Positions 6,196 to 14,251 of a stretch of DNA of 24,753 nt are shown here, piece by piece. Within the stretch, counting starts at the first letter, position 1. Every line of letters starts with the position of its first letter. The stretch comes from JAICLL01 sp035252155 (lineage in GTDB: Bacteria > Planctomycetota > Planctomycetia > Pirellulales > JAICIG01), in the NCBI GenBank assembly GCA_035252155.1, contig DATFDL010000705.1, forward strand, positions 1 to 24,753, given 5' to 3'. The position numbers and the translations under genes were made by a program. Below the pieces are notes generated by a model. That model ran no database searches, was not told the DNA's origin, and saw only the letters and a list, made by a program, of their open reading frames with translations.

Positions 6196-9124
6196 CCGCC
6201 CAGTTGTCGCCCAGGCTCACATCGACCTTCAGTGGCACAGCCAAGCTCCTCGCGCCAACCATCTCTTCAGTTACCAGCCGATTCATCGGCTCAACTTCAT
6301 CGGGAGGAACTTCAAAGACCAGCTCGTCGTGGATTTGCAGCAGCATTTTCGCGGCCAGCGACTCGCGATGCATCCGGCGGTGAATGGCAAGCATGGCCAG
6401 CTTGATCAGGTCCGCCGCCGAACCCTGAATCACGGTGTTGATGGCTGTCCGTTCAGAAAGGTTACGCTGACGTCCAAGATGCTGTCGGCCGAGCTCCGGG
6501 CGAATACCGCGGATGGCCCGCCGCCGACCTAGGATCGTAGTAACATACCCCTTTGCGCGACATTCTACCAGTATTCGGTTCAGGAATTCTTCGACGCCTG
6601 GATGACGGCCGAAATAACCGTCGATAAATGTGGCGGCTACTTCTTGCTCGATGCCCAAAGTTTTGGCCAAACCGAACGGACTTTGCCCATAAATTACGCC
6701 GAAATTCACCGCTTTGGCCGTTCGGCGCATCTCGCTGGTCACGCTGGTCACGTCGATTCCGTACACTTGGGCGGCCACGCGGGAGTGAATATCTTCGTCC
6801 GAAGCGAAAGCGGCACAAAGGTTTTCGTCGCCCGAGAAATGTGCTAGCACTCGCAGCTCGATCTGCGAATAGTCGGCCGAGAGCAGCTTCCATCCGTCAT
6901 GGCCGGGCAAAAACGCTGAGCGAATTTCGCGCCCACTCTCGGTGCGGATCGGAATGTTTTGCAAATTCGGATCGCTCGAGCTCAGCCGGCCCGTCGCCGC
7001 CACCGCCTGATGAAACGAAGCGTGTACTCGCCCCGTACGCGGATGGACCAACGCGGGCAGAGCATCGACATACGTTCCCTTCAGCTTGGCGAACTGCCGA
7101 TATTCGATGATCTTGGCCGGCAGCGGGTGTTGCCGAGCCAGTTCTTCCAACACATCGACGTCGGTGCTGGCCCCAGTTTTGGTCTTCGAAATGACGGGCA
7201 ACTTCTGCTCGTCGAACAATACCTGCTGGAGCTGCTTAGGTGAGGCGATGTTGAATTCATGCCCGGCCAGGTCGTAAATCTCCTTTTCGAGCAGCTTCAT
7301 CCGCTCGCCATATTGGCCGCTCAGCTCGGCCAGCCGGGCCGGGTCGATGCGGATGCCGTTGTGTTCCATCTCGGCCAGCACGTCGATCAATGGCAACTCG
7401 AGTTCCTCGAACAACTCGGTAAGCTGCTGCTCGGCGAGCTTGGGCTTCAAGATCGGCAATAGTCGCAACGGCACGTCGGCGTCTTCGCAGGCGTACGAGG
7501 TGATGGCCGGCAGCGGCACTTCGTCCATCGACTTCTGTTGCCTGCCCGTGCCGATCAGCTCGCTGATGCGGATGGTGGTGTGGTTCAGATAACGCTGGGC
7601 CAGCTCATCGAGGTTATGGTTACGTTCGCCGGCGTCGAGCAGGTAACTGGCCACCATCGAATCGAACACGATGCCGCGCATGGCGATGCCCGCCGACCGC
7701 AGCACCGTCATGTCGTATTTCAGGTTCTGACCGATCTTGCCGACCGAAGGATCTTCGAGCACGGGCTTCAGCGCGGCCACGACTGCCTGAAGATCGAGCG
7801 TTGGTTCGCCGGCCGGCGCACGCAGGGGCAAGTAGTAAGCTTCGCCGGGCTTCCAAGCCAACGAGATGCCCACGAGCTCGGCCCGGCTAGGGTTGACGCT
7901 GGTCGTCTCGGTATCGATCGAGATGCACCTCTGCTTACGAAGTTCGGCAGCCAGGCGGGCCAACGCCTCGGACGTATCGCTGGTGCGATAATCGGCCTGC
8001 CAGCTTGGCGGCGCCTGGCTGACGTTGAGCTGCCGAAGCTGGTCGGCGAAGCGATGAAATCCGAATTCGGCAAATAGGGCCAACGCCTGCTCGCGATCGA
8101 AGCCGCCCAGCCGACCGCGCGCCCAGTCGATCTCGACCGGCACGTGGGTATCCAACCGCACAAGCTGCCGGCTGAGCATTGCCTGCTGCCGGCCTTCGAG
8201 CAAGTTTTGTTTGCGCTTGGCGCCCGACACTTCGTGAGCGTGGTCGAGCACGGCATCGAGCGTGCCGTATTTCTGCAACAATTCTTGGGCGATTTTCGGG
8301 CCGATGAGCGGCACGCCGGGCACGTGATCGACCGGGTCGCCCACCAACGCTTGAAAATCGACCACCTGGCCTGGGGCAACACCCCAGTCGGCTGCCAAGG
8401 CCGCGGTGTCGTAGATCTGCGTCTTGCGCACGTTATAGATCTTCACGCGATCGGTGATCAATTGCCGGCAATCCTTATCGGCTGTTACCAGAAAGCACTC
8501 GCCCCCCAGCTCTTCGGTCACGCGGGCGACCGTCGCCAGAATGTCGTCGGCCTCGAAACTGGCCAGCTCCAAAATGGGTATCCCCAGCGTCTCGACCGCC
8601 CGGCGGATCATGGGGAACTGCGGCACAAGCTCGTCGGGCATTTCGGTGCGGTGCACCTTGTAGTCGGCATACAGTTCATGCCGAAATGTCGGACCCGCCA
8701 TATCGAACGCGCAGAACAGGTAGTGCGGCTCCTTGGTCTGGGCGATGTGCAAAATGTCGCGCACGAACCCGAACACCGCGTTCACCGGCTCGCCTCTCGG
8801 GCTGGTCATCTCGGGGATAGCATGAAACACCTGAAAGATCAGCGAGTTGGCATCGATCACCCAAACGGTCTGGCCGGCCAGGCTCGTGGCGGGTATCACC
8901 GGCGGCCCCGTCTCGCACACGGCCTCGCAGGCCGTCGGCGTATCTTCGGCCACGGCCACTGCCTCGCCCGGCTCGTCGTTTGCCTGCGAGACATCCGGCT
9001 CATGCGACACATGTGGCTCAGAAAAATCCATGCCCGGCAGCCGGGCTTGCCGACCTGCGTCGGCCGTGCGGGAGCGATTCATTCGAGACATGCGAGGGTG
9101 GGACAATGCGGAAACATCCAACAT
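6182..9124 (-). CDS. polA: DNA polymerase I
   Basis: A 980-aa family A polymerase with all three domains. The 5' nuclease domain spans about 86-370 (VWVIDANSLIFQ; TADKDCRQL; GDPVDHVPGVPLIGPK). The 3'-5' exonuclease keeps its acidic residues (SIDTET, Asp404 and Glu406; Asp471; YACED, Asp548), so proofreading looks intact. Polymerase motif A is SADYSQIELR (749-758), motif B RRTAKAVNFGVIYG (800-813; Phe808 at the sugar-selectivity site) and motif C QIHDELVFE (930-938). The ATG at 9124 is preferred over the open frame up to 9280 because GGGAGG lies about 6 nt upstream. That still leaves an acidic, unstructured-looking extension of about 85 residues before the nuclease domain. It heads the leftward run with coaE; no promoter was recognised upstream. 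Confidence 0.96.
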   Translation of the reverse strand: MLDVSALSHPRMSRMNRSRTADAGRQARLPGMDFSEPHVSHEPDVSQANDEPGEAVAVAEDTPTACEAVCETGPPVIPATSLAGQTVWVIDANSLIFQVFHAIPEMTSPRGEPVNAVFGFVRDILHIAQTKEPHYLFCAFDMAGPTFRHELYADYKVHRTEMPDELVPQFPMIRRAVETLGIPILELASFEADDILATVARVTEELGGECFLVTADKDCRQLITDRVKIYNVRKTQIYDTAALAADWGVAPGQVVDFQALVGDPVDHVPGVPLIGPKIAQELLQKYGTLDAVLDHAHEVSGAKRKQNLLEGRQQAMLSRQLVRLDTHVPVEIDWARGRLGGFDREQALALFAEFGFHRFADQLRQLNVSQAPPSWQADYRTSDTSEALARLAAELRKQRCISIDTETTSVNPSRAELVGISLAWKPGEAYYLPLRAPAGEPTLDLQAVVAALKPVLEDPSVGKIGQNLKYDMTVLRSAGIAMRGIVFDSMVASYLLDAGERNHNLDELAQRYLNHTTIRISELIGTGRQQKSMDEVPLPAITSYACEDADVPLRLLPILKPKLAEQQLTELFEELELPLIDVLAEMEHNGIRIDPARLAELSGQYGERMKLLEKEIYDLAGHEFNIASPKQLQQVLFDEQKLPVISKTKTGASTDVDVLEELARQHPLPAKIIEYRQFAKLKGTYVDALPALVHPRTGRVHASFHQAVAATGRLSSSDPNLQNIPIRTESGREIRSAFLPGHDGWKLLSADYSQIELRVLAHFSGDENLCAAFASDEDIHSRVAAQVYGIDVTSVTSEMRRTAKAVNFGVIYGQSPFGLAKTLGIEQEVAATFIDGYFGRHPGVEEFLNRILVECRAKGYVTTILGRRRAIRGIRPELGRQHLGRQRNLSERTAINTVIQGSAADLIKLAMLAIHRRMHRESLAAKMLLQIHDELVFEVPPDEVEPMNRLVTEEMVGARSLAVPLKVDVSLGDNWADAKQ

Positions 9125-9212
9125 ACCGCCCCTCCCACGATTGACGGAAGGGCCGGCTGGTCGCCGGTTGATTTCTGATCGGTTTTGACAAACAAGTTCG
9201 GTAACCGCGTGT

Positions 9213-9235
9213 GGGGTGACCTTCCTAGGTCGTCC
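9213..9235 (+). repeat. Hairpin repeat, left copy (family F)
   Basis: The core hairpin is GACCT-TCCT-AGGTC, extended by G-T wobble pairs to GG/CC ends. An inverted copy at 9610-9632 matches at 21 of 23 positions. The two copies flank the 374 nt between polA and the sigma gene. Confidence 0.65.
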
Positions 9236-9247
9236 GTGCGGCGCACA

Positions 9248-9271
9248 GTAGGCCTCACGCTCCGCGTGAGG
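9248..9271 (+). repeat. REP-like hairpin with GTAG head (family E)
   Basis: GTAGG is followed by a perfect 8-bp stem CCTCACGC/GCGTGAGG (9253-9260 and 9264-9271) with loop TCC. It lies upstream of polA. Confidence 0.6.
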
Positions 9272-9553
9272 GGGCCGCACGACGGCGACCGCCCGCGCCG
9301 AAGAGTTGCACCGTTAGCCTGCCGCCGGGCCGGCATCACGCGGCTGGAGCAAGCTATGTCGAAAAGTCCGATCAACCGGCGCTGACAGCGCGATTCGATA
9401 TGCGTCAAGCCCATCACCGTTGTCGGTCGTTCCGCAGCGATTCGTGTTCCTTTTAATTCACGCCGAGAAACGCCGACAGTGCGGTGTCGTGATGCTCTGC
9501 GAACTCGATGTCGAGCCGAGCGCCCTTGGTATGCCCGTAGACGGACGACAGTA

Positions 9554-9587
9554 TAAAAAAAGCCGGACGGCAAGGGGCCGTCCGGCT
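9554..9587 (-). terminator. Rho-independent terminator of the sigma factor gene
   Basis: On the minus strand a perfect 10-bp stem, AGCCGGACGG/CCGTCCGGCT, closes a 7-nt loop and is followed by a run of seven T residues. It starts 67 nt after the stop codon at 9654. It is the clearest intrinsic terminator in the window. Confidence 0.92.
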
Positions 9588-9609
9588 GAACGCGTTTCGT
9601 GATTGTTGT

Positions 9610-9632
9610 GGACGACCTGGGAAGGTCATCCC
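9610..9632 (-). repeat. Hairpin repeat, right copy (family F)
   Basis: Inverted copy of 9213-9235 (21 of 23 positions). It lies between the stop codon of the sigma gene and its terminator, so the sigma mRNA carries two consecutive hairpins at its 3' end. Confidence 0.65.
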
Positions 9633-9653
9633 ATCGTCTACCGGTGACTTCGA

Positions 9654-11213
9654 TCAATCGAGAAAGCCGGCCAGCTCTTGGCTGCGGCTGGGTTGCTGCA
9701 GCTTGCGGACGGCCTTGGCCTCGATCTGACGGATGCGCTCGCGGGTCACCTTGAAGATGTGGCCCACCTCTTCGAGCGTGTAGCTGTAGCCGTCGCCCAA
9801 CCCGTAACGCAGCTTGATGATCTCGCGCTCGCGGTAACTGAGCGTCTTGAGCACCTTGTTGATCCGGCCGCGCAGCATCTCCTGGGCGGCGCCCACCGCC
9901 GGGCTTTCGGCCCCGCCGTCGGGCAGAAGATCGCCAAAATGGCTGTCTTCGCTATTGCCCACCGGCCGGTCGAGGCTGATCGGGTAGCGGCTCATGGCCA
10001 GCACCCGCCGGGCCTCGTCGATGGCCGTGCCCGCCGCTCGGGCCGTCTCTTCGATCGTCGGCTCGCGGCCCAGCTCCTGCAACAGCTCGCGCGAGACATT
10101 ACGCACCTTCGACATCGTCTCGACCATGTGCACCGGAATGCGAATGGTGCGGCTCTGGTCGGCCACCGCGCGAGTGATCGCCTGGCGAATCCACCAGGTG
10201 GCATAGGTGCAGAATTTAAAGCCGCGGCGGTACTCGAATTTGTCGACCGCCCGCATCAGGCCGGCGTTGCCTTCTTGAATCAGGTCCAAGAAGCTCAGCC
10301 CGCGATTGCGGTACTTCTTGGCGATCGAGACCACCAATCGCAGGTTGCCTTCCGACAGCCCGCGCTTGGCCCGCTGATATTGCGAGTAGACATCCTTCAA
10401 ATACATCACGCGGCGGCGAAGACTGCTGGGCGACTCTTGAGTGACCCGCAGGATGTTGCGGTACTCGCTGAGCCACGCCCGGCGCTCTTCGGCCATGGCC
10501 TTGGTGGCTTTGTGGGCGTGCAGTTTTTGCTTGAGCTCGTCCACGCGGCGGCTGAAGTGCTCGAGCGTCTTGATGCGCGATTCGATCCGCTGCGTCCGCA
10601 GCCCCAACTCTTCGACGAGCCGAACGGCACGCAAGCGGCGGCGGCCCAGCCGGCGCCAGGCGTCGTGGCGGTCGGACAACTTGCGCGACTTGCTTACCGA
10701 GAGGTAATAGTCGCGCCGGTTCCGGCGCAAGAGGGTGTCGAGCGTCTTCAGATTGTGCGGAAAGCGGCCGAGAATCTGCTCTTTCTCCAGCCGGTCGGTC
10801 ACCGACACCTGCACGGTGCGGTCGAACGGCAGCTCGCCGGCGTACACTCGCCGCAGCACTTTCACCGCGTCTTGGATGACAAAGTCGCACTCCAACAGCT
10901 TGCGGCGGAAGCGGGCCCGCGTGATCTCGATCTCCTTGGCCAGCGCAATCTCTTCCTTGCGGGTCAAGAGGGGGATCTCGCCCATCTGCGTCAGATACAT
11001 CCGCACCGGATCGTCCGACCACGATTCGCCGTCTTCGCCCGCCAGCATCAACTCGTCGGATCGTGCGTCGGCATCGCCGTCGACGTCCGCCTCGGCAATT
11101 TCATCGCCGATATCGTCGTCGTCGCCGAGCTCGTCTTTGTCAGCCAGATCGACAGCTTCATCCGGGCTTGCGGTTCCTTCATCTTCCAATTCGTCTAACA
11201 GCGCGTCGTACAA
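9654..11213 (-). CDS. rpoD: RpoD-type (group 1/2) RNA polymerase sigma factor
   Basis: A 519-aa sigma-70 factor. After an acidic N-terminus, region 1.2 (about 68-100; DDPVRMYLTQMGEIPLLTR) is followed by a long basic, coiled-coil-like spacer (about 100-285). Region 2 spans about 290-349 (GLSFLDLIQEGNAGLMRAV; TYATWWIRQAI), then QSRTIRIPVHM, region 3, and region 4.2 (about 478-505; YTLEEVGHIFKVTRERIRQ). The frame is open to a TTG at 11306, but that codon touches the predicted -10 box and has no ribosome binding site. The TTG at 11213 has AGGAG 7 nt upstream and is preferred. A proper region 1.1 is not obvious, so an alternative group 2 sigma is possible; planctomycetes often have several RpoD-like factors. 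Confidence 0.92.
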   Translation of the reverse strand: MYDALLDELEDEGTASPDEAVDLADKDELGDDDDIGDEIAEADVDGDADARSDELMLAGEDGESWSDDPVRMYLTQMGEIPLLTRKEEIALAKEIEITRARFRRKLLECDFVIQDAVKVLRRVYAGELPFDRTVQVSVTDRLEKEQILGRFPHNLKTLDTLLRRNRRDYYLSVSKSRKLSDRHDAWRRLGRRRLRAVRLVEELGLRTQRIESRIKTLEHFSRRVDELKQKLHAHKATKAMAEERRAWLSEYRNILRVTQESPSSLRRRVMYLKDVYSQYQRAKRGLSEGNLRLVVSIAKKYRNRGLSFLDLIQEGNAGLMRAVDKFEYRRGFKFCTYATWWIRQAITRAVADQSRTIRIPVHMVETMSKVRNVSRELLQELGREPTIEETARAAGTAIDEARRVLAMSRYPISLDRPVGNSEDSHFGDLLPDGGAESPAVGAAQEMLRGRINKVLKTLSYREREIIKLRYGLGDGYSYTLEEVGHIFKVTRERIRQIEAKAVRKLQQPSRSQELAGFLD

Positions 11214-11305
11214 GTCAACACTCCTACAAGGTGAGCCAGGTGGTGGGGCTGGACCAGAAACCAGAAGCGGCTCGCTACCGCTCGGTGAGAAAGCCAAGTC
11301 CGACA

Positions 11306-11335
11306 ATTATCCACGGGATGCCGGGAAAAATCCAA
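11306..11335 (-). promoter_or_regulatory. Predicted promoter of the RpoD-type sigma gene
   Basis: On the minus strand, -35 TTGGAT (11335-11330), an 18-nt spacer and -10 GATAAT (11311-11306). Transcription would start about 85 nt before the preferred TTG start at 11213. Confidence 0.55.
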
Positions 11336-11950
11336 CAAATTCTAACACCAGTTCGCCAGGTTTTTTCTGCGGCTGGCCATTTGGCAAGAGATAGCGCCGG
11401 GGCAAGCCGAACCGTCTCACACAGCCTTTCCCAGCTATCCCATTTTCACAAACGGATGCCCTCAATGCCGCTCCTTCTGGCCGGCATCAAGTGGACAGAA
11501 TCGCCGAATCATTTCGCCGACTTCGGTTGTCGTCGAGTTCCAGATGGTCGTTTGCCAAAGGTGGTTAAGCCGAGGTTCCGTGGCGCAAAGCCACTCAAAG
11601 AATCTTATGCAGCCGCTCCCATTGGTCTAGTGGGGCGCCGATCTTTTGAGTGAACATAGCGATCGTACACCGTCGTTACGTTGCCGAAAGGCGGAACGCC
11701 ACCGCAGCCGGCCAGTCCGTTGTTCTCACTTGGTTTGAAGTGCGTGTCTCGGCAGCCGGCCAAGCCCCTCTGGGGAGGGCTTGGGTAACTGGCAGAATGT
11801 CTAATTTTGAGACGCTGCGGCACAGCGTTGGCATTCATCGAGCCACAGATTGACCCGACAACTGCCTGTACTCCTTGCCGGTCGATCGCAACTTCGGAAA
11901 ATTCGTCATCTAGCAAACCTGAGTCCCGCCTAGGGTTACAGCGAACGCGC

Positions 11951-12003
11951 GAAACTTAAATTAAAATTTTCGATTTGGCATTCAACCTGCGGTAGCCTAT
12001 GAT
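11951..12003 (+). promoter_or_regulatory. Predicted sigma-70 promoter with UP-like tract for the DUF1573 gene
   Basis: -35 TTGGCA (11975-11980), a 17-nt spacer and -10 TATGAT (11998-12003). An A/T tract (about 11951-11974) lies directly upstream like an UP element. The expected transcript would have a leader of about 37 nt before the GTG at 12048. Confidence 0.75.
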
Positions 12004-12047
12004 ACTCTGACGCACCCCCTAGAAGCCCGTATTTTTGGAGACATGCT

Positions 12048-13076
12048 GTGACGGCCCTTCGACCTGTGTTCGCGACGCTGGTTCTTTGTTTGGTGAGCGC
12101 TCCGCTTTCGGCCCAAGAATGGGCGCGGAAGATGTTCGACGAAACCCAGCATAATTTCGGGACCGTCGCCCGTAGCGCGAAGACCGAATACCGGTTCCGC
12201 TTCAAGAACATTTATGTGCCCGAGATCCATGTTTCGGGCATACGGGCCAGTTGCGGCTGCACGACGCCCTGGGTGACGAAAGACACACTGAAGACCTACG
12301 AAGAGAGCGAAATCGTCGCTCATTTCAATACCGACCGCTTCTCCGGCCAGCGGGGCGCCACGCTGACGGTGACTTTCGATCGCCCCTATTTCGCTGAGGT
12401 GCAACTGCGGGTCGACGGCTTTATTCGCACCGACGTGGTGGTCGATCCTGGCAGCATTGAGTTCGGCGCCATCGAGCAAGGCCGAGCCGCCGAAAAGCAA
12501 GTGCGGATCGCCTACGCCGGACGGTCCGATTGGAAGATCGTCGACATTAAGAGCAGCAATCCGTTTCTCAAGGCCAGCGTCAGCGAGGCGAATCGACACG
12601 GCGGGCAGGTCTCGTATCAGTTGGCGGTGAGCCTGGCGCCCAATGCGCCGGCCGGCTATTTGCAGGATCAGTTGCTGCTGGTGACCAACGATTCGCGCGG
12701 CACGCAAGTGCCGGTGGCGGTCGAGGGCCGGGTGGTGCCCGAGCTGGTGGTCAATCCCTCTTCGCTGGCGCTCGGCCGGGTGCAGCCAGGACAGACGGTC
12801 ATCAAGCAGTTGGTGGTGCAGGGCAAGACGCCGTTCCGCATTGTGCGGGTGGAATGCAGCCATGAAGGTTTTGAGTTCAAGCTCGATCAGCGGGCCACCG
12901 AGCAGGCGAAAACGGTCCATTTGATTCCCGTCCGCTTTGCGGCGGGCGCGCAGCCGGCTAAAATCATGGAGATGATTCGCATCGAGACTGACTTGCACGG
13001 CGGGGCGAGCACGCAGGTGGAAGTCAGCGCTCAAGTCGTACCCACGGCGGTCACGGCCGCCGAAACCCACCGCTAG
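12048..13076 (+). CDS. Secreted DUF1573 family protein
   Basis: A 342-aa protein with a Sec signal peptide (about 1-22, predicted cleavage after SAQ), hence periplasmic or surface. The DUF1573 signature is clear: HNFGTVARSAKTEYRFRFKN (35-54) and ASCGCTTPW (67-75). Two further beta-sandwich-like segments follow (about 125-235 and 236-335; the second begins VVNPSSLALGRVQPGQ), resembling repeated Ig-like domains of the ASPM/SPD-2/Hydin type. The function of DUF1573 proteins is not established; they are strongly expanded in Planctomycetota. The GTG start has GGAG 7 nt upstream, and a sigma-70 promoter lies just before it. The next gene begins 42 nt downstream and is probably co-transcribed. Confidence 0.9.
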   Translation: MTALRPVFATLVLCLVSAPLSAQEWARKMFDETQHNFGTVARSAKTEYRFRFKNIYVPEIHVSGIRASCGCTTPWVTKDTLKTYEESEIVAHFNTDRFSGQRGATLTVTFDRPYFAEVQLRVDGFIRTDVVVDPGSIEFGAIEQGRAAEKQVRIAYAGRSDWKIVDIKSSNPFLKASVSEANRHGGQVSYQLAVSLAPNAPAGYLQDQLLLVTNDSRGTQVPVAVEGRVVPELVVNPSSLALGRVQPGQTVIKQLVVQGKTPFRIVRVECSHEGFEFKLDQRATEQAKTVHLIPVRFAAGAQPAKIMEMIRIETDLHGGASTQVEVSAQVVPTAVTAAETHR

Positions 13077-13118
13077 GCGGCTTGCCATCGGGGCCGCCCG
13101 ACCCAAGGAGGCCTTATC

Positions 13119-13622
13119 ATGAAAACCGCAATCCTGAACGCTTTCACCCGCGCGGCGGCAATCGCGGTCCTGACGGCCGTGCTTTCGGTCGTGGCGGCCC
13201 CCGCCCAGGCCCAGATTGTTTATGAGTCGTATCGCCCGGTCGTGGTGCAATCGTATTCGCCCGTCTACGCCTCGTCGCCGGTGGTTTACGAGAGCTACCG
13301 CCCGGTGGTGACCAGCTACTACAGCCCGCCGGTTTCGACGCCGAACTTTACGGCCTACAGCTCGAACTACCGCGGCACGACGAGCTACTACGCTCCCGTG
13401 ACCAGCTACTCACCGGTGACCACTTATTCTCCGGTGACAAGCTACGCGCCGGTCACCAGCTACAGCCCCGTCGTGACCAGCTACAGCCCGGTGACCACGT
13501 ATAGCCCTGTGGTCACCTATAGTCCTGTTGTGACCACGTATTACACGCCTTACGTGGTACGGCCAAAGGTGTTCGTGCCGGGCGAACCGGTGCGGAATTT
13601 CTTCCGGGCGATCACGCCGTAA
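13119..13622 (+). CDS. Secreted Tyr-Ser-Pro-Val repeat protein
   Basis: A 167-aa protein with a signal peptide (about 1-32, AQA before QIVYESY). The mature part is low-complexity and made of short repeats of the form [ST]Y[SA]PV[VT], at least eight between about residues 90 and 147, preceded by three YRPVV units. A short non-repetitive tail follows (VRPKVFVPGEPVRNFFRAIT). AGGAGG lies 7 nt before the ATG. No catalytic motif is present. The Tyr/Pro/Val-rich character suggests an extended structural protein of the cell surface or matrix. That is inference; similar YSPV-rich proteins are typical of planctomycete genomes. It follows the DUF1573 gene closely. Confidence 0.85.
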   Translation: MKTAILNAFTRAAAIAVLTAVLSVVAAPAQAQIVYESYRPVVVQSYSPVYASSPVVYESYRPVVTSYYSPPVSTPNFTAYSSNYRGTTSYYAPVTSYSPVTTYSPVTSYAPVTSYSPVVTSYSPVTTYSPVVTYSPVVTTYYTPYVVRPKVFVPGEPVRNFFRAITP

Positions 13623-14037
13623 ATCGAAAGCGCGAGGTGGTCGCCAAAGGCGACCGCGACACAGCCGAGGGCGGCTGTGCCACATGAGCCGAGGGCGGCT
13701 GTGCCACATTTAAGCGAGGGCGGGTGTGCCACATGAGCCGAGGGCGGCTTCGCCACATTGTCCGCACTCGCGCCCCGCGTGAAGCATAGCCTCGGCGAGG
13801 GCTGATTTCGCGACCGGTTTGTGCCTGATTCAGCCATCTTGGTTGCGGCGGAACCACCGAGCACTGCAAACGTATTGGCTCAGCTTAGAGGCGCGCCGAT
13901 CACCACCCGGCTTTCCGCTCTTTTTTGTCGCGCCTCATTCGCGTGGCACATGGCTTGCTCTGGCCCAGCCGGCGTTTTGCGACCGCACGGTGCGGACGCG
14001 GATACGAGCCGCTTTGCATTTTTGGAGCGCCTTGGCA
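13623..14037. other. Intergenic region with a tandem hairpin array
   Basis: Begins with a composite hairpin repeat (13639-13760). No gene is evident between 13761 and 14037. A longer open frame running in from 13819 has no start signal and does not resemble a protein before the ATG at 14038. Confidence 0.6.
13639..13760. repeat. Hairpin plus four tandem GCCGAGGGCGGC units
   Basis: A perfect hairpin GGTCGCC-AAA-GGCGACC (13639-13655) is followed by four degenerate 23-26-nt units (13661-13686, 13687-13712, 13713-13735, 13736-13760). Each contains GCCGAGGGCGGC (or a variant) and GCCACAT. It is related to the complete composite elements at 16521-16594 and 22584-22658 but lacks their left arm. Confidence 0.8.
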
Positions 14038-14250
14038 ATGAGAAAGCGATCAAGACCCAACATCGAACCGACCTGGCCGACGCCCGACGAAATCGCCGAG
14101 CGGGCCGCCTACATCCGCTCGGAATGGAGCCCCCGGCAACTGCGCACCCGCGCGGGACTACCCCCCGAGGAAAACTCGGTCGAAGTCATGGTTGTCTCTC
14201 CCGGCGCGCTCGACGGGCGTCGTCCCTCGCCCGTGGAAGTGAATGCCTAG
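14038..14250 (+). CDS. Small hypothetical protein (70 aa)
   Basis: A 70-residue charged protein without membrane segments. The core PTPDEIAERAAYIRSEWSP resembles short planctomycete proteins of unknown function that carry a [WT]xPTxxEIxxRAAxIRxxWS motif. The ATG at 14038 has GGAG 10 nt upstream; the open frame extends further upstream but without protein character. I cannot assign a function. It ends just before a hairpin repeat (14252-14270) and 70 nt before the SDR gene. Confidence 0.6.
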   Translation: MRKRSRPNIEPTWPTPDEIAERAAYIRSEWSPRQLRTRAGLPPEENSVEVMVVSPGALDGRRPSPVEVNA

Positions 14251-14251
14251 A

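Larger units (their letters stand above)
9125..9653. other. Intergenic region between polA and the sigma factor gene
   Basis: No convincing gene. It contains two inverted copies of a 23-nt hairpin repeat (9213-9235 and 9610-9632), a GTAG-headed hairpin (9248-9271) and the terminator of the sigma gene (9554-9587). The stretch between about 9272 and 9553 shows nothing recognisable. A polA promoter should lie here but no clear -35/-10 pair was found. Confidence 0.6.
11214..12047. other. 834-nt divergent intergenic region
   Basis: It separates the leftward sigma gene from the rightward DUF1573 gene. Seen in it: the sigma promoter (11306-11335), a hairpin CCAAGCCC/GGGCTTGG (11760-11767 with 11777-11784) without a T-run, a GTGGC/GCCAC hairpin near 11580-11594, and the DUF1573 promoter with an AT-rich upstream tract. 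Short open frames here, such as 11605-11916 on the minus strand, resemble no family I know. The span 11340-11940 is otherwise unexplained. Confidence 0.6.

Noticed and set aside
9079..9657. 192-aa minus-strand frame across the polA-sigma gap
   Set aside because: It runs through the terminator and hairpin repeats and overlaps polA; Arg/Thr-rich with no domain.
9678..11198. 506-aa open frame on the plus strand
   Set aside because: Antisense to the RpoD-type sigma gene over nearly its whole length; no ribosome site and no recognisable domain.
11617..11660. tRNA-like start, with TTGGTCTAGTGG and a TTTTGAG loop-like run
   Set aside because: No matching acceptor stem, T arm or anticodon stem follows, so it is not a tRNA gene; at most a chance or decayed fragment.
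11760..11784. Hairpin considered as an intrinsic terminator
   Set aside because: There is no T-run on either side and no gene ends nearby.
11997..13250. 417-aa open frame on the minus strand
   Set aside because: Antisense to the DUF1573 gene, which has a signal peptide, promoter and ribosome site of its own.
13661..13760. Tandem repeats considered as a CRISPR array
   Set aside because: Units are contiguous and degenerate with no unique spacers, and no cas gene is present.
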